This document shows positions 35,090-47,799 of a stretch of 64,000 nucleotides of DNA, piece by piece. Numbering within the stretch: the stretch's first letter is position 1; each line of letters opens with the position of its first letter. The position numbers and the translations under genes were made by a program. The notes beneath the pieces were generated by a model, which saw nothing but the letters and a program-made list of their open reading frames with translations, ran no database searches and had not been told where the DNA came from. Source of the stretch: Pterois miles (taxonomy: Eukaryota > Chordata > Actinopteri > Perciformes > Scorpaenidae). The stretch spans positions 682,001-746,000 of the forward strand of contig CAMQGK010000567.1 in NCBI GenBank assembly GCA_947000775.1. Reading direction: 5' to 3'.

Positions 35090-35520
35090 TGTTTGTGTTA
35101 AAATAACTAATAACAGAACTAGATGACTTAGGTAAGGAAGTTACGTGACATTCAAGTCAACACTGACTTCTTGTTTCACATGAGGCACGAACAGCAGTCT
35201 CCTGGGTGAGAGTCTGGTGTTTTTGGAGCCAGCCATCCATCTCAACCTCATTACTATGCAGACATTAACCCATGCCTTCCCGTGCGTTAAGTTCCACTTT
35301 CACGTTACAATCAGCTGTTCGTTCCCATGTTCACAAAGTTCAGTCTCATTTTTGCTGTACAAATATTGTAGTTATAAGCCCAACCATGTAGTTCTACGTG
35401 ACGCCAAGTGTAACTATAGTGGTTTTAATGTTGAAAATAGAATGACCCAAGGGGCATGACAAAGTGGTGGTATGTGACAAGATGGTTGTGAAAATGTTGG
35501 AACAGTGTGTGAGAACAGCC
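35090..35520. repeat. unclassified interspersed repeat (family C), partial copy
   Basis: CTTGTTTCACATGAGGCACG, CAGTCTCCTGGG, GAGCCAGCCATCCATC and GTGTGTGAGAACAGCCTG resemble the other family C copies but are strongly diverged. Confidence 0.4.
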
Positions 35521-35586
35521 TGCACACAGCAATTAATCTGGTTTGTGTAAACACGCAAAATTAAATTGTCTGGAATACACTGCCTG

Positions 35587-35752
35587 GGGACTACATGGTG
35601 GTGCAGTGGTTAGTGCTGTCACCTCACAGTAAGAGGGTCAAAGTTTCCAATCCGGCTTGGGGCTCATCGTTAGCGTGGGTTTTCTTCTGGTTCTCTGGCT
35701 TCCTCCCCCAGTTCAAAGACATGCAGGTTAATTGACGACTCTAAATTGACTG
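35587..35752 (+). mobile_element. tRNA-derived SINE, family B, 3'-truncated
   Basis: The head (CTACATGGTGGTGCAGTGGT) and middle (GACATGCAGGTTAATTGACG) are present; the copy breaks off after CTCTAAATTGACTGTC. The next copy starts about 30 bp further on in the same orientation. Confidence 0.7.
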
Positions 35753-35783
35753 TCTTTTTTGTAAGAGATAGTGTAAGGGATGG

Positions 35784-36186
35784 ACTGCACGGTGGTGTAG
35801 TGGTTAGCACTCGCGCCTCACAGCAAGAGGGTCGCAGGTTCGTATCCGGCTTGGGACTCTTCTGTGTGGAGTTTGCATGTTCTGCCCGTGTCAGCGTGGG
35901 ATTTCTCCGGGTACTCCGGCTTCCTCCCACAGTTCAAAGACATGCATTTTAGGTTACTTGATTATTATTATGATTATGATTATGATTATTATACAATTAA
36001 TTGATGACTCTAAATTGCCCGTAGGTGTGAATGTGAGTGTGAGTGGTTGTTTGTCTTTATGTGCCCTGCGATGGACTGGTGACCTGTCCAGGGTGAACCC
36101 CGCCTTCGCCCAATGCCAGCTGGGATCGGCTCCAGACCCCCCGCGACCCCCAACGGGATAAGCGGTTGACGATGGATGGATGGATA
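35784..36186 (+). mobile_element. tRNA-derived SINE, family B, with internal AT-rich insertion
   Basis: It is a full-length copy from GACTGCACGGTGGTGTAGTG to GACGATGGATGGATGGAT. An interruption of about 45 bp, GATTATTATTATGATTATGA..., lies at about 35958-36000 between the GACATGCA and TTGATGACTC blocks. Confidence 0.75.
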
Positions 36187-36409
36187 GTGTATGGGATTTA
36201 GACATGTAGTGGTGAAGCTGCACATTGCAGCCAACTGAATACCTGTCTGACGGTGGCTGGTTGTGCCACGGTTTTGCACTCTGTGGCTCACCTTACTGCA
36301 CTTTCACAAGTGTGATGGAGAACTACGGTCCTCTTCAGGTAATGTAAAAACCTGAAAAGGCTCTCTCTAGATCCAGGGTTTACTTTGTCGATTCTAGGCT
36401 ACTGCAGAA

Positions 36410-36530
36410 ATATGGTGGAGCAACATGGTGGACCTTGTGAAGAGGACCCGTTCCCTGTGTAGATAAGAAGGGCTCATTCTAAGCAAAACATAACCATTCT
36501 TAGTTTCCGGCGATTATACGCCAATGCAAA
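36410..36530. repeat. fragment of the TTAA-flanked MITE
   Basis: GAGGACC..., TGTAGATAAGAAGGGCTCAT, TCTAAGCAAAAC and CATTCTTAGTTTCCGGCGAT match the interior of the element at 16235-16622. The ends are missing, and it adjoins hAT-like copy 4. Confidence 0.5.
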
Positions 36531-36544
36531 CACGTGAATTAGGA

Positions 36545-37172
36545 CCGTAAGGTAAAACTTAGTTAAAGCTAGAGTGAAGATATTATTACCACGTGAAACT
36601 AGAAAACTTATGAATCCAACCAACCACCAGCTAGTTTGCTGTGAGGGATGTTTGAATAACACTCCACAATTTTAATTAATTAATTATTAATGAATTCATA
36701 CACACATGCACACAAACACCTTTAATTTGGCATGGCCCGTCCCTTGACCTCTGACCTCCAGATGTGTGAATGTAAATGGGTTCTCTGGGTACCGACGAGT
36801 CTCCCCTTTACAGACATGCCCACTTTATGATATTCACATGCAGTTTACGGCAAGTCATAGTCAAGTCAGCACACTGACTGTTGGTGTTGCCTGTTGGGCT
36901 GCAGTTTGCCATGTTATGATTTGAGCATATTTTTTAAGCTCAGTGCAGAACCTTGGAGGGTTTCTTGACAATGTTTGTCATTGTTTTGTGTTGTTAATTG
37001 ACTTCCAATAAAAATATATACATACATTCGCATAAAGCAGCATATTTGCCCACTCCAATTTGATAAGTATTAAGTACTTGACAAATCTCCCTTTCAGGTA
37101 CATTTTAAAAGGACAAAATGTGATTGATTTGCAATTTATCCCAATTAAATATTTTAATCCACTGACAGACCT
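36545..37172. mobile_element. hAT-like element, copy 4
   Basis: It lies in the same orientation as copy 1 and is closely similar over GTGAATGTAAATGGGTTCTC, CTTTACAGACATGCCCACTT, GTCATAGTCAAGTCAGCACA and the terminal ATTAAATATTTTAATCCACT-GACAGACCT. An intact TGACCT-C-TGACCT lies at 36745-36757. Its left part also holds an AATT-rich segment near 36670-36695. Confidence 0.65.
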
Positions 37173-37179
37173 GATATGA

Positions 37180-40100
37180 ATATTAGAGTTCTGCTAATAG
37201 ATCCCCCTAAATGCTACACCCTAGACCTTTGAGCATGTTCAAATTTGGGTTCACTAAAAAAAAGATCATTTTGTCATCACAAATTATGTGTGTGTGGTTG
37301 TCAGAGGGCGAGGGGGCAGGTGGAATTGGACCTTCCTTGTTCCTCCTCGTGCACCCTCTGCAGCGCTGTGATGATAAACGCCGGCCGTGTTCATTTTAAA
37401 ACATAATTGTGTTTTATGAAGTTCAGTATGCCGCCATACAGCTGTAAATCTGCTCCCTCTCTTTCTCTCCCGTGTCAGTGGCGGAGGGTTTCTGTATAAT
37501 TTGCAGTGCGTTTAATAGCACATTAACATTTAGCGGCCACAGTTCACTGTCTGGCTGAGTTCTGGCGCCGGTACAGCAGCCTGTACAAGCTCCCCATTCT
37601 CTCAGCATTACATGAAGCACAGGATGTAGATTGTTATTGATGTCCAGATTGTAAATGAAGCAGTTCACTGTAAAAACTCATGGTGCATTTTATTGAAATC
37701 AACTTAGGTTTAATCATTACTTCATAACTTTGTTTGTTTCGACATCAAAGCTTGTAATCACGAGCTCAAGCTTCACCACTTAAATTCATGAAATGGAAGT
37801 ATCATCTTAAATCATCAAATTGAAGTTTACCAAGACATTTATGAATGCTGTAAACTCGTTAGTATTTTAGAGTTATTGCCTATGCTGCATTTCAAACATT
37901 TAGTTTAGTTGTATATAAACAATTAGAATAAAATGTTTAAAAACTAAGGCCATAAGATTTATTCATCTCACACACACTGGATGCAGTAAACATGACCTGG
38001 GGGATTATTTTTTTAGGATGCACCTCGATTGCAATTGCATCCGCATGCAGTGCAAAGATGAGCCCTTCTTGTACATAATTCAACAGGGTACAGAAAATAA
38101 TTTGACATAGACTTACAGGGACACTCCACTGATCTTACACATGAAGTTCAGTTTACTCAACATGTGGTGTCACACTCAGCCTGAATATATCATCTCTACT
38201 CGGTCTCACGGCAAGGCATATGAATACCACAACATTACTTGGACACTCTGTGTGTCATGAGTATGCATTTTAACCTTTTCATGTGTCATTTGTAAACCAC
38301 TTTCATGTGTCATTTGTATACCACCTAAATTAAAATGTTAAGTTTAAGCATGAAAACTATTAACCTAGATTCAGGCAAGAAAACCACTTTGTTAAGGTAA
38401 GGAAAACTGTCATGATAGGTCTTAAAATAAGTATGGAAACTAAGTAAAACATAGGAACACAACAATGCAAAACATGTCACAAATATGTCACAAACATCAA
38501 TAAAAAAGATGTGACAATATCACGTGACAGCATCACTAACATAACTTACAAAACAAAACACGGGTGATGTCATACTGATGTTATCTGGGTCATATCACCT
38601 TGAAATCAACAGAAGATGCATTATGGGAAATGTGGGATCCAGTAATTTGGAGCTCGGGCCAGGGACCAAAAGTCATGCTATCTCAGTGTCAGATTTTGAA
38701 AGTTCTTTGTTTGTCTGTTTTCTGCTCTGGCCTACACCAACTTTATGTAAGTGCCGCTTTAATAAAGTCATCAGTGACCACTGACAGGAGAATTAAAGTA
38801 GAAATCCCACACTAGAAGAAAAGTCCTATTTTCAAAATTTGACTTCAAGTGGAGACACCAGCAAGAGAATGCTATATTTTAAAAATGATCCAAGTGAGAA
38901 ATCCAGTGCAGTGTTGTCAACTCTGTTCCAATGAAAGCAGCTGGCAGCACTTGCTCAAAAAGACCCAAAATCTAGTGAGAAAGTTCCTAAAAGAAAAAAA
39001 TTCTCATTACGAACATAAATAACGAACATAACTATTGTACCTCACAAGGTACAAGCTAGCAGCTTAAGATAAGATAAGATAAGATAAGATATTCCTTTAC
39101 TGGTCCCACAGTGGAAAAATTCATATACAGCTTGTACCTTGAAAAGAGGTGATGGGCAATTTGTGCATGAGCAGAGTGCACACAGGCGGGTTTTTCAATC
39201 ATTTCTGTAAGGCTCCTGCGATAGTCAGATACCATATTTTTCTTGATTTATTGATTGCTGTTAGCATGTAAAGTGCATTTCGACAATTACAACATTTTGT
39301 AGGAACACTACCAACCCTAGCTTTAAGTGAAAGTACATAAGCACTATATAGGTAATTGTTTGCTAAACATTTTCCTCATTAGTACGACAAGCACACACCT
39401 GCAAACATCTGTAATTAAGCAGTTGCAGTTTGCGTGCATGCTTCTCATAATTTTAAACATCACAATCTGCCACATTGCCTGCACGAGGCTCCTTGATTGG
39501 CTCCTTGAGCCGTAGGACTCAACACCCAACCACTTCCTGATTGTTGCCTAGTCTGTGGGGCCGTAAAGTGTGTCACATATTTGTTGCTCTGCCACTACGC
39601 CAGCAGCAGAGTAATCACGGAGCTGAGTCGACATCTGGGCAGAAGGGACAGCATGGTGGAGCTACACACACAATTTACACCAATGCTGTTGTGGGACATG
39701 GTCTGCATAAAAATGGCCACCATTCTGACAATCCTGCTATGTTGATTTGAATGAGTGTCTCTACTCTCACTCTATTCCAGTGGTCTTTTCTCGCTTTACT
39801 CGTCTACCGCAGCCTTCCTGTGTTCCTGTTGTAAATTACACCATCACCCACTGCAGTGCTGGACAGAGTTGGAACTAATTTGAACCACTACAGATACAGT
39901 TGTGTAGTTTGATCTGTAATAGAGTATCATATTTCATTAGCTCATCAAATAATTTAGATGTAAAACTTGAATTTGCATAGCTGCAGCAAAAGCAGAACAT
40001 GGAAATACTTAAGTCAATTACAATTAACTGTCTATGACCTGCAGACATTTGTGGACACCTGGTGTGGTCTTCAGCAGTGAACACATGATCAGCTGGCTGA

Positions 40101-40200
40101 GATCAGGTGACTAACTTTGCTAGTCAAGAATTTACCACTGTTTGGCCATTAAAACCTCATTAGTCACCTACAATCAGTGATGCATGGCTCTGAAATTAGG
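37180..40200. other. gene-free interval
   Basis: A GATAA tail at 39065 is the only clear feature. The open frames are short and unrecognised. Confidence 0.5.
39065..39135 (-). repeat. GATAA-tailed LINE/SINE 3' end
   Basis: (GATAA)n then TTCCTTTACTGGTCCCACAG, very close to the copy at 3629. Confidence 0.6.
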
Positions 40201-40204
40201 TGAC

Positions 40205-40655
40205 TGGACTGTATACAAACAGCATATTTTCATGCAATGGATCATATGATAGCTGACACAAACATTTTTACTCCTCTTCATTTGTTTTCCTACAAATGTC
40301 CAGCAGCACCTGTCAAGTTGTGCTTGTTAAATGCAGTTTTTTCAAAATAAACTTCTGTCTTCACGGGAAACAATGTCCTTAGGTTTACGCAACAAAACTA
40401 CTTAGTTAGGCTTAGGAAAAGATTGACTTGGTTAGGCATCAATGTTGATTTCTGGTTTCAAATGGGACACGAATGCCAGTCTCCTGGGAAAAAGTCCTGT
40501 GTTTTTTGAGCCGCACATCCGTCACTATTTGTATTTCTTTCTTTACAGTTGCATGAATTGCACACAAATTGATTTTGTGGGATATACATAAATTATAGTG
40601 CTTTATTTTTCGAAGGTATAGCTACAGATGGTGTATGAGACCAGCCTGATACAAA
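40205..40655. repeat. unclassified interspersed repeat (family C), copy
   Basis: It shares TCATGCAATGGATCATATGA, CTTCTGTCTTCACGGGAAAC, TTAGTTAGGCTTAGG, GGTTTCAAATGGGACACGAA and GGTGTATGAGACCAGCCTG with the copy at 31560. Confidence 0.55.
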
Positions 40656-40844
40656 AAGAGCTACAAACACCCTTAAAGTTGAGTCAGCACTCAAACCTTC
40701 TAGCCAATGTTTCATTTCATATCTAGTCTAAACTGTCTTAAAATTGCATCTGATTGGCTAATATGGATGCTCATCTTTCCAGCTGTCATTTCAAAAAGAC
40801 AAAGATCTTTCAGTGGGGTAGATGAGTGTATAAAGTATTCACAA

Positions 40845-41180
40845 CACACCTCGCAATGTAATCTCATACAACCAATTGTATGGTATTTTATGAAAAACAA
40901 TTTCTCCTTTTTTGTTCATTTTAGCACAAATGTCCAGCAACACATGTCAATATCCACTCATTGCATGCATAGTGTTTTCAAAATAAAGTTCTATCTTCAC
41001 AGGAACAACATCCTCAGGGTGAAAGTCCAATATTTTTTAACCCACCCTGACCTCTCGACGAATTGTTCGACATTCTTTAAATTTCCAAGTTCACAATTAT
41101 GGGAATTGCATGCAAATTGATTTTACAGTGCGTTACTTTTTGTAGGTATAGCAACAAATGGTGTATGAGACCAGCCTGCA
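40845..41180. repeat. unclassified interspersed repeat (family C), internally deleted copy
   Basis: TCTCATACAACCAATTGTAT, AAATGTCCAGCAACACATGT, TTCTATCTTCACAGGAACAA and TGTATGAGACCAGCCTGCAT repeat the order seen at 40205, with the middle part missing. Confidence 0.5.
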
Positions 41181-41609
41181 TCTCACACTAATGGGAACTA
41201 AGTGGCCTGTGTTCATTGCCTGACTGTGAAATATTGATAGTGGAGTGGCAGTAGTGAAGAGTATATTACATATACCCATCTCCTTTTCTGGAGATTTACA
41301 GTATACCCACCTATCAGTTAAAAAGCCATTGGAATATATAGGAGAATATAACCACGTCCTCCTTCTCTACCTAATACTGACCTTATCAGTGACTACCAAT
41401 ACACACAAGGCATCCTTTAGCACCGGTATGAAACAAACTGGGCATGAACTAAACCCATTCGCATCAACAGTAAATGCTCAGGACACACATAGGGTGAGAG
41501 AGGTGGATGGGTTCAGTAAACAATGCTTTCATCCAGTAGACCACTGTTTGTGTCCCTTGGCTTTGTGTTTCACTTACACCTTATAATGTAATGTAATAAT
41601 GTAAGCCTG

Positions 41610-41942
41610 GGGGCGGCAGTAGCTCAGTCTGTAGGGAGTTGGCTTGGGAACCGGAGGGTCACCGGTTCAAGTCCCGACATGGGCCAAAAACTGAGTGTGA
41701 ACTGGTAGCTGGAGAGGTGCCAGTTTACCTCTTGGGCACTGCCGAGGTGCCCCTGAGCAAGGCACCAAACCCCTAACCGCTCGGGGCGCTTGTCAGGAGC
41801 AGCCCCCTCACTCTGACATCTCTCCAATTGTTGCATGTATATGGACCTGTTTGTGCATGTGTGTGTATAAGTTAACAGAGTGAAAAAATTGAATTTCCCC
41901 TAGCGGGACTAATAAAGGAATATCTTCTTCTTCTTCTTCTTA
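41610..41942 (+). mobile_element. tRNA-derived SINE, family A, copy 2
   Basis: It has the same head (GGCAGTAGCTCAGTCTGTAG), body and LINE-like tail with (TTC)n as the copy at 14955, with only a handful of differences and the same orientation. It is not a functional tRNA gene; the head lacks a proper cloverleaf 3' half. Confidence 0.8.
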
Positions 41943-42343
41943 ATCAGCCGTTTGTTGGTGTGCTGTTCTGTTCATAACGTTCAGTTTCATTGTCACTGTA
42001 CAAGCACAGTAACTTTAAGCCCAACCATGTAGTTCTTCTCTCAGACCTAACTAAGAGGTTTTCTTGCCTGAACCTGAAGTGACATTGAGAGGCGTGACAT
42101 AGCGGCAGTATGTGTTTGGATGAGAATGTGTTGTGGTACATAGAGAGAGTAGATGAGACGTGTGTGTGGGAGATGGAAGTTTTGTCCCAGGCTCCCTAAC
42201 TGACTTATCCAGCCATGGCTTTGATAAAGTTGCCTGAACTACTATGTGGTGTATGAAGAAACTGAGGAGACAGTAGGCACAGTCAGTTACCACTCTCGTC
42301 TTTATTAATGTTAAGATTTTTTTGTCCAGTATTTGGTACTTGT

Positions 42344-42384
42344 AGAGCCCTCTTGTTGCTATAAACTAGCAACAAGAGGGCTCT
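42344..42384. repeat. perfect hairpin, 17-18 bp stem
   Basis: AGAGCCCTCTTGTTGCT and AGCAACAAGAGGGCTCT are perfect inverted copies around ATAAACT; the outer A-T of the loop can also pair. There is no microRNA family match and it is shorter than a usual precursor. Confidence 0.8.
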
Positions 42385-42627
42385 TGGTCTGATTTAAGTT
42401 TGAAAACCATTTACAGTGAGAGAAATAAATGAGATTACAGGCATAGTGAGTTCTAACAGTGGGATATAAGTGGTTAAACTTAGCTAATAAGCACTTCATC
42501 CACATACAAGCCACTTAATGTAAACCACACATTCTTTAAAAGACCTGCGGGATCGCGGGTGATCCCGACTGACTTAACTGTCTTTCAGAGGCTGTAACAG
42601 GTCGCGACAGAGGCTAAATAATACTCA

Positions 42628-42690
42628 TAAGATAAGATAAGATAAGATGAGCCTTTATTAATCCCCGAAGGGAAATTCAGGAAACTAGTC
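42628..42690 (-). repeat. GATAA-tailed LINE/SINE 3' end
   Basis: (GATAA)n then GAGCCTTTATTAATCCCCGA and AGGGAAATTC. It directly abuts hAT-like copy 5. Confidence 0.6.
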
Positions 42691-42724
42691 CAAAGTTAGG
42701 TTACATTTTGGAAGGGAAAAAAGG

Positions 42725-43330
42725 GCACGGCCATTTTCAAAGGGGGCCCTTGGCCTCTGACCTCAAGATTTGTGAATGAAAATGGGTTCTGTGGTTACCT
42801 ATGAGTCTCCCCTTTAAAGGCATGCCTACTGCAGTTATTTTTGCCTATTCTACAAGTGATGTGCTTGAATATTTCTGCATACTGGGGTAAACAGTCTTGG
42901 AACTGGGTATCACTAAAGCTGAGACTCTTGTGGATCCAAAGAGCCCAACTATATTCATGTGGGATGATGTTAGTCCCTATAGTAGCCATTTCATTATAGT
43001 GAGACCATTTTTTGAAACTTCACCTCTGTTTAAAATGACCTTTGGTGACCTCTAGGATAATCCCAGCCTCATGAAACTTTACAACCACAAACTAGAGACC
43101 AGCATTCAGAGGATGGATGACTTTCCTAGCTAGACTGGATATAAGGGGGTTTCTGAGCAGCTTCAACAACAGAAGTGTTTGCCATCCAATCGCCAGATTT
43201 TACAGAAATCTCAAAATATCAAAAGTTTCTGATGCCAGATCACAGCATGTTTATTTTCTGTGGTGTTCCTCAATGTCTTGATGTTTTAATGTATTATTTT
43301 TTAGAGATTATTGTGTAGTAGAGTGATAGC
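42725..43330. mobile_element. hAT-like element, copy 5 (degenerate)
   Basis: It starts with GGCCATTTTCAAAGG...CCTCTGACCTCAAG and GTGAATGAAAATGGGTTCTG, as in copies 1 and 4, then continues with the interior that is inverted relative to 18840-19290. Its left side abuts a GATAA-tailed fragment (42628-42690). Confidence 0.55.
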
Positions 43331-43339
43331 ACCATCTCT

Positions 43340-44690
43340 GTGAAACAAATGTTATCAACCCAAATTACTGCAACAACTTATGAAACATGAAACATTTCCA
43401 CTTTTACAATTTAGTTTACATTATTAATTATTTAATTCATGTTTATTTCTGATTTATGACAAGAACAACTTGACACAGTGCTGAGCTGCATCTTAAATTC
43501 AGGTTTCCAGCTTTCAGATGATGCACACAACTTCTATGTGACATCTACTGTTGACCTGCTATCTCCCCTTAAAGTCACCCTGGATGCCCCTAAAACTAAA
43601 ACAATAACAAAAAAAAGATCCATAAATAAAGTTCTCAATCAATCATGTCAACGTAAACAGATATTCAGTCAATTACTTACTGAGATGGACATTACACAGG
43701 TAGGATAAGTTAAGCCAGCAAATGAAGTCTTGGATTTGAACTGATCTAATGTTTCATTTGCAGTGTAGAAGACTGAGGGTGGAAGCGCATTTCAAAACCT
43801 TTAAACCGAGCAGCTTGCTATTATGCCTCAAGCAGCTTGAAATGAACCCAAACTGCGTGAGAAGGAAAATACGACAACATTACAAACATTAAGTCAGCAA
43901 AATGGTTATTTCCTTATTTATTTATTTATTGAACAATTCTGTAGACTAGACACACATCCCTTCAGGGCTTTTGGTGACATAATGATGGGAAAGACATTAA
44001 ACCACAAAACCAAGTATTTCACACATCACAGGGATTTGGTGCTGAATGCTTTTAATATTAAAGTGAGGCCGTTGGTCAAAATGTCTCCTAACGTTTAGAA
44101 ATGTTATTAGATATACTAGATATTAGCCTATGAACTAAGTCTATATGAAAAATTCAATTTAACAGCAGACCAGCTTTCTGTTCTGATGCAGAAACTGTAG
44201 TGACATAAATGAAGTGCTCTTAGCCAGAAATAACTTTATTCTATTTTACCTCTCAAAACGGATCTTTGTCCGATTAGCTACTTATGCGAAGTATAAAGCC
44301 TCCAGGTTATCCTCTGCATTCCTGGCTAAATACACTGTTATGATCAAGGTAACAATTTGATTTTTTTTTTACTATTATATGTATTTCACAAGTTTAAGCC
44401 TGAAAAATATAAACAGGGTGAAAACAGAAAGAAGAGACTACCCTCCTTTCAGCAAAATTGCATAATTTTCATACAGTCCCTAAATGAGAAATTACTGTGC
44501 CGTGTTGTTTTGAAGTCACAGAGCAACTTGTGAGCAACTTCTGAAAATATAAAATCTGGTTTTAAAGGGGTCGGCTGGGGGGTTTCCATGAGTTCATCTC
44601 AGCAAAATAACAGATGTTCAATATTTAATTCCTTTGCTTTTTTTTAAATCTATCTAATTGCAGAGAATATTATATACTACAATGGTAACA
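43340..44690. other. gene-free interval
   Basis: AT-rich, with a short (TTTA)n near 43914-43930. No gene or clear repeat is recognised. Confidence 0.5.
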
Positions 44691-45970
44691 CTGATCACGC
44701 CCATGTCTATAATGCATTCTAAATATACTTACAATGCATTATAATGCACTTATAGCACTGTATAGATATAGTTATAAGCACTCATAAACATTCATAATGC
44801 TTTCTAACAATGATCATAACACATTATAAAGCATTTTACAATGACTTATAATGTTAAGTATCAATAATTCATGATCACTGACTTTCAATACTTTTGAATT
44901 GTATAGGTCAAATTATAATATACCATATAATGTACATCCATCACATAAGTTTTGAATTATAGAAAACATGTTTATGAATTTTTAACTCCAACTATTTATC
45001 ATTAAAACTAACTCTGGTAACACTTATGACACCCATATTTATAATGTAATATAAATATACTTTTAGTCTGTCATAATCTGCTTAAAGCACTGTGTAACTA
45101 TAGCTATAAGCACTCATGAACATAATGTATGACATAATATTCTCATACAATTAAAACATTTTAATGAATATGAAGGTCACATACTGTACATATCATAAAA
45201 CTTCATAACTGCTGAACAGCCACTTTCAATGTTTTTAATTGCTTGGCTCAAATTATACTATATAATGTATAACCACCACATAGGAGTTAAATTCTACAAC
45301 AAAATGTGTTTATTTATGTTTTTTTTTGTTTTTTTTTCACTTGAACTAGTTATCTCAATAGTCAACACACTAACACCTTCTGTGACACCCACATGTATAA
45401 CGCATTACAAACACGCTTATAATGTGTTATAATCTGCTTATAGACCCAGTTATAGACACTCATAGCTATTCATACTGCTTCATAACAATAATCACAACAC
45501 ATTATAAATCATTCTAAAATGACTTATAATGTCAAGTGACTATTTTTTGCAAGGATCATTATGTATTACAATTCTCATAGTTCGTGTTTTATAATGCATT
45601 ATAATCGCTGTTATTTTGGATTACAATGGCATTAAAAGTTACTCTATAAGTGATCAATGGTGCTTTAAGTCATGAAATTCCTGAAGTATAGGCAGATATA
45701 ATACATCACATGCTGGTTATGAGTCACTATAAGCGGTCACTGTTTGCTTTAAGTTAAAGGAAAAAAAAATATTATTAATCTAAAATGTCACTGAGTGACA
45801 AGCAGTTATAAAGTATTATGATACTTACACTCATAAGTCATTATAAAATGTTTTACAATGTTATTTCTTGTTATAAAGCATTATGAATGAATTTTAATAT
45901 AATGGGATAATAACAATAATCATACAGCAGATTATAATGCATTATAAGTATGTCTATAACATGGTTATGA
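44690..45970. repeat. array of TTATAATGC-type repeats
   Basis: About four diverged units follow each other. Each has the series 'acccatatctataatgcattataa', 'cttatagcactgtata', 'agttataagcactcataa', 'ctaacaatgatcataacacattataaagcatttta', 'atgacttataatgtcaag'. The last part (about 45790-45965) is in the opposite orientation (ACTCATAAGTCATTATAAAA, then ATTATAAGTATGTCTATAAC). No open frame is present. Confidence 0.65.
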
Positions 45971-46044
45971 TATGGGCTTCATAGAATGTTACCACAATGA
46001 TGTATGGATCACAAAGGTGCTTGTGCGCTTTCAAGTGTTCCTGT

Positions 46045-46046
<2 letters not shown>

Positions 46047-46098
<52 letters not shown>
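46047..46098. repeat. (CA)n microsatellite
   Basis: About 25 CA units. A shorter CA run lies at 46404-46430. Confidence 0.95.
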
Positions 46099-46099
<1 letters not shown>

Positions 46100-47229
46100 T
46101 AGCACATTATGCACAAACAGTTCCATATTAGATGTATTTGAGGCAAAAACAGAGGATCAATTGATCTCTAGCACACATGCAGTTGGACTGTTATGTGGGT
46201 TCACAGACTGAGGCTGTGGCAGTAATATAACTGTCCCACACGCTACATTTAAGGTGTAGATATGTGTGTTATCTTCATACTTTCTTGTATGAGTTTAGCA
46301 TCATCATTCAGCATAATAATAATAGTAATAAAGCATGATAAAAAATGCAGGAGAGCAAAATTATGCAAAATGTTTGAGGTGGTTTTCAAAGAGGAGGTGA
46401 AGGACACACACACACACACACACATACACACTAGCAGCTGGACTCTTCTCTCCTCGTAAGATGTGTCTCAGGACATTTTGTTGTCGCTGTTGAGAGCCCG
46501 TCCCCCATCGTGATACATTTCTACTTCCCCCTGCTGCCGTGGATAGTCAGTTAATAACTCTCTACTGACTTCATTTACAAAGGCAACTTTACCATCTGAG
46601 CTGTAAAGAGGCTCAGGGAGATGCCTGGAGCCTCCTCAGGCTTTTCAGCAGAGAAATATGATGCTGTACATGATGTATGAGGCCCAGGCATGGGCTGTTA
46701 TGAAAATATATAGCTCATATCAATCAAACCGGTTATCATACTCAATAATAGCCGTTACTGTTACATATCTGATGCGTTTTCGTCAAAGTTCGGAAGCCTG
46801 AATCAGTCATTATACATCATGTTGTGAAGTGTCAAATGTCTGTCGCCCAGCTTCTGTATTTTATTTATTTATTTATTTATTTTGTTGTTGTTGTGGTAAA
46901 TATGTGACTACATTATACACGAATGCATATTCAATTTGAAAACCTTGGGAAACACTGTTACCAGATTAATTGATATAATACAATAGGTATAGGTTAGGTA
47001 TTATTAGAATCTTATTGGCCTACTGTATATCTGACACCCCAAAGATATATATTATCTGTATATACTGTCTGATATGTTGTGATATACTGTAAAACATGTC
47101 CACTTATATGTCAATGTTTTTTAATTGTTTAAGTCAAAATATACTATATAATATGTGCCCACCACATGTTAAATTATAGAACGCAGCAGTTATATTTATT
47201 TATTTACTCCAACTATTTATCTCAACATA

Positions 47230-47560
47230 CAATTAAAACAACCTTTGGTAACACTTTCCATGAAGCCCTTATCTATAATACATTATAATCTGCATATAGC
47301 ACTGTATAAAGAAAATTGCTTATTAGTAGTATTATAAGTGCTTATAAATGTTCAGAATGATTTCTAATTATAATCACACACATTATACAGCATTTTATAA
47401 TGACTTATAAAATCAAGCATCACAATACTTTTTCATTTAAAAAAACCAACATTTTTTGCAAGGACCATAGCGTGTTATAATTCCTATTGTTTAATTGTAT
47501 ATTTCTCATTTTAATATGTTTTATAATGCATTATAATCCCTGTTGAAATGCATTAAAATA
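47230..47560. repeat. TTATAATGC-type repeat, further unit
   Basis: It repeats CACTTTCCATGAAGCCCTTA, ATTATAATCTGCATATAGCA and ATTATACAGCATTTTATAAT, as in the array at 44690. A short inverted end-piece (TTATAAGCAGATTATAACAT) lies beyond the trinucleotide microsatellite near 47791. Confidence 0.55.
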
Positions 47561-47591
47561 AGATTAGACATTACTCTAAGTAGTCATTGTT

Positions 47592-47694
47592 TGAATAATA
47601 ATAGTAATAATAATAATAGTAATACTACTACTAATAATAATACTAATAATAGTAATACTACTACTACTACTACTAATACGACTACTACTACTAC

Positions 47695-47730
<36 letters not shown>

Positions 47731-47745
47731 TAATAATAATAATCT
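47592..47745. repeat. AAT/ACT trinucleotide microsatellite
   Basis: Alternating AAT, AGT and ACT triplets. The Asn/Thr open frame here is repeat-derived. Confidence 0.9.
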
Positions 47746-47799
47746 GAAAGACCAACACAAAAACGTTTTAAATGTATGTTTCTTTTGCGTTATAAGCAG

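Noticed and set aside
42344..42384. bacterial-type terminator or microRNA gene
   Set aside because: Vertebrate DNA, no T-run needed for a terminator, and the stem is too short for a standard precursor; kept as an unexplained hairpin.
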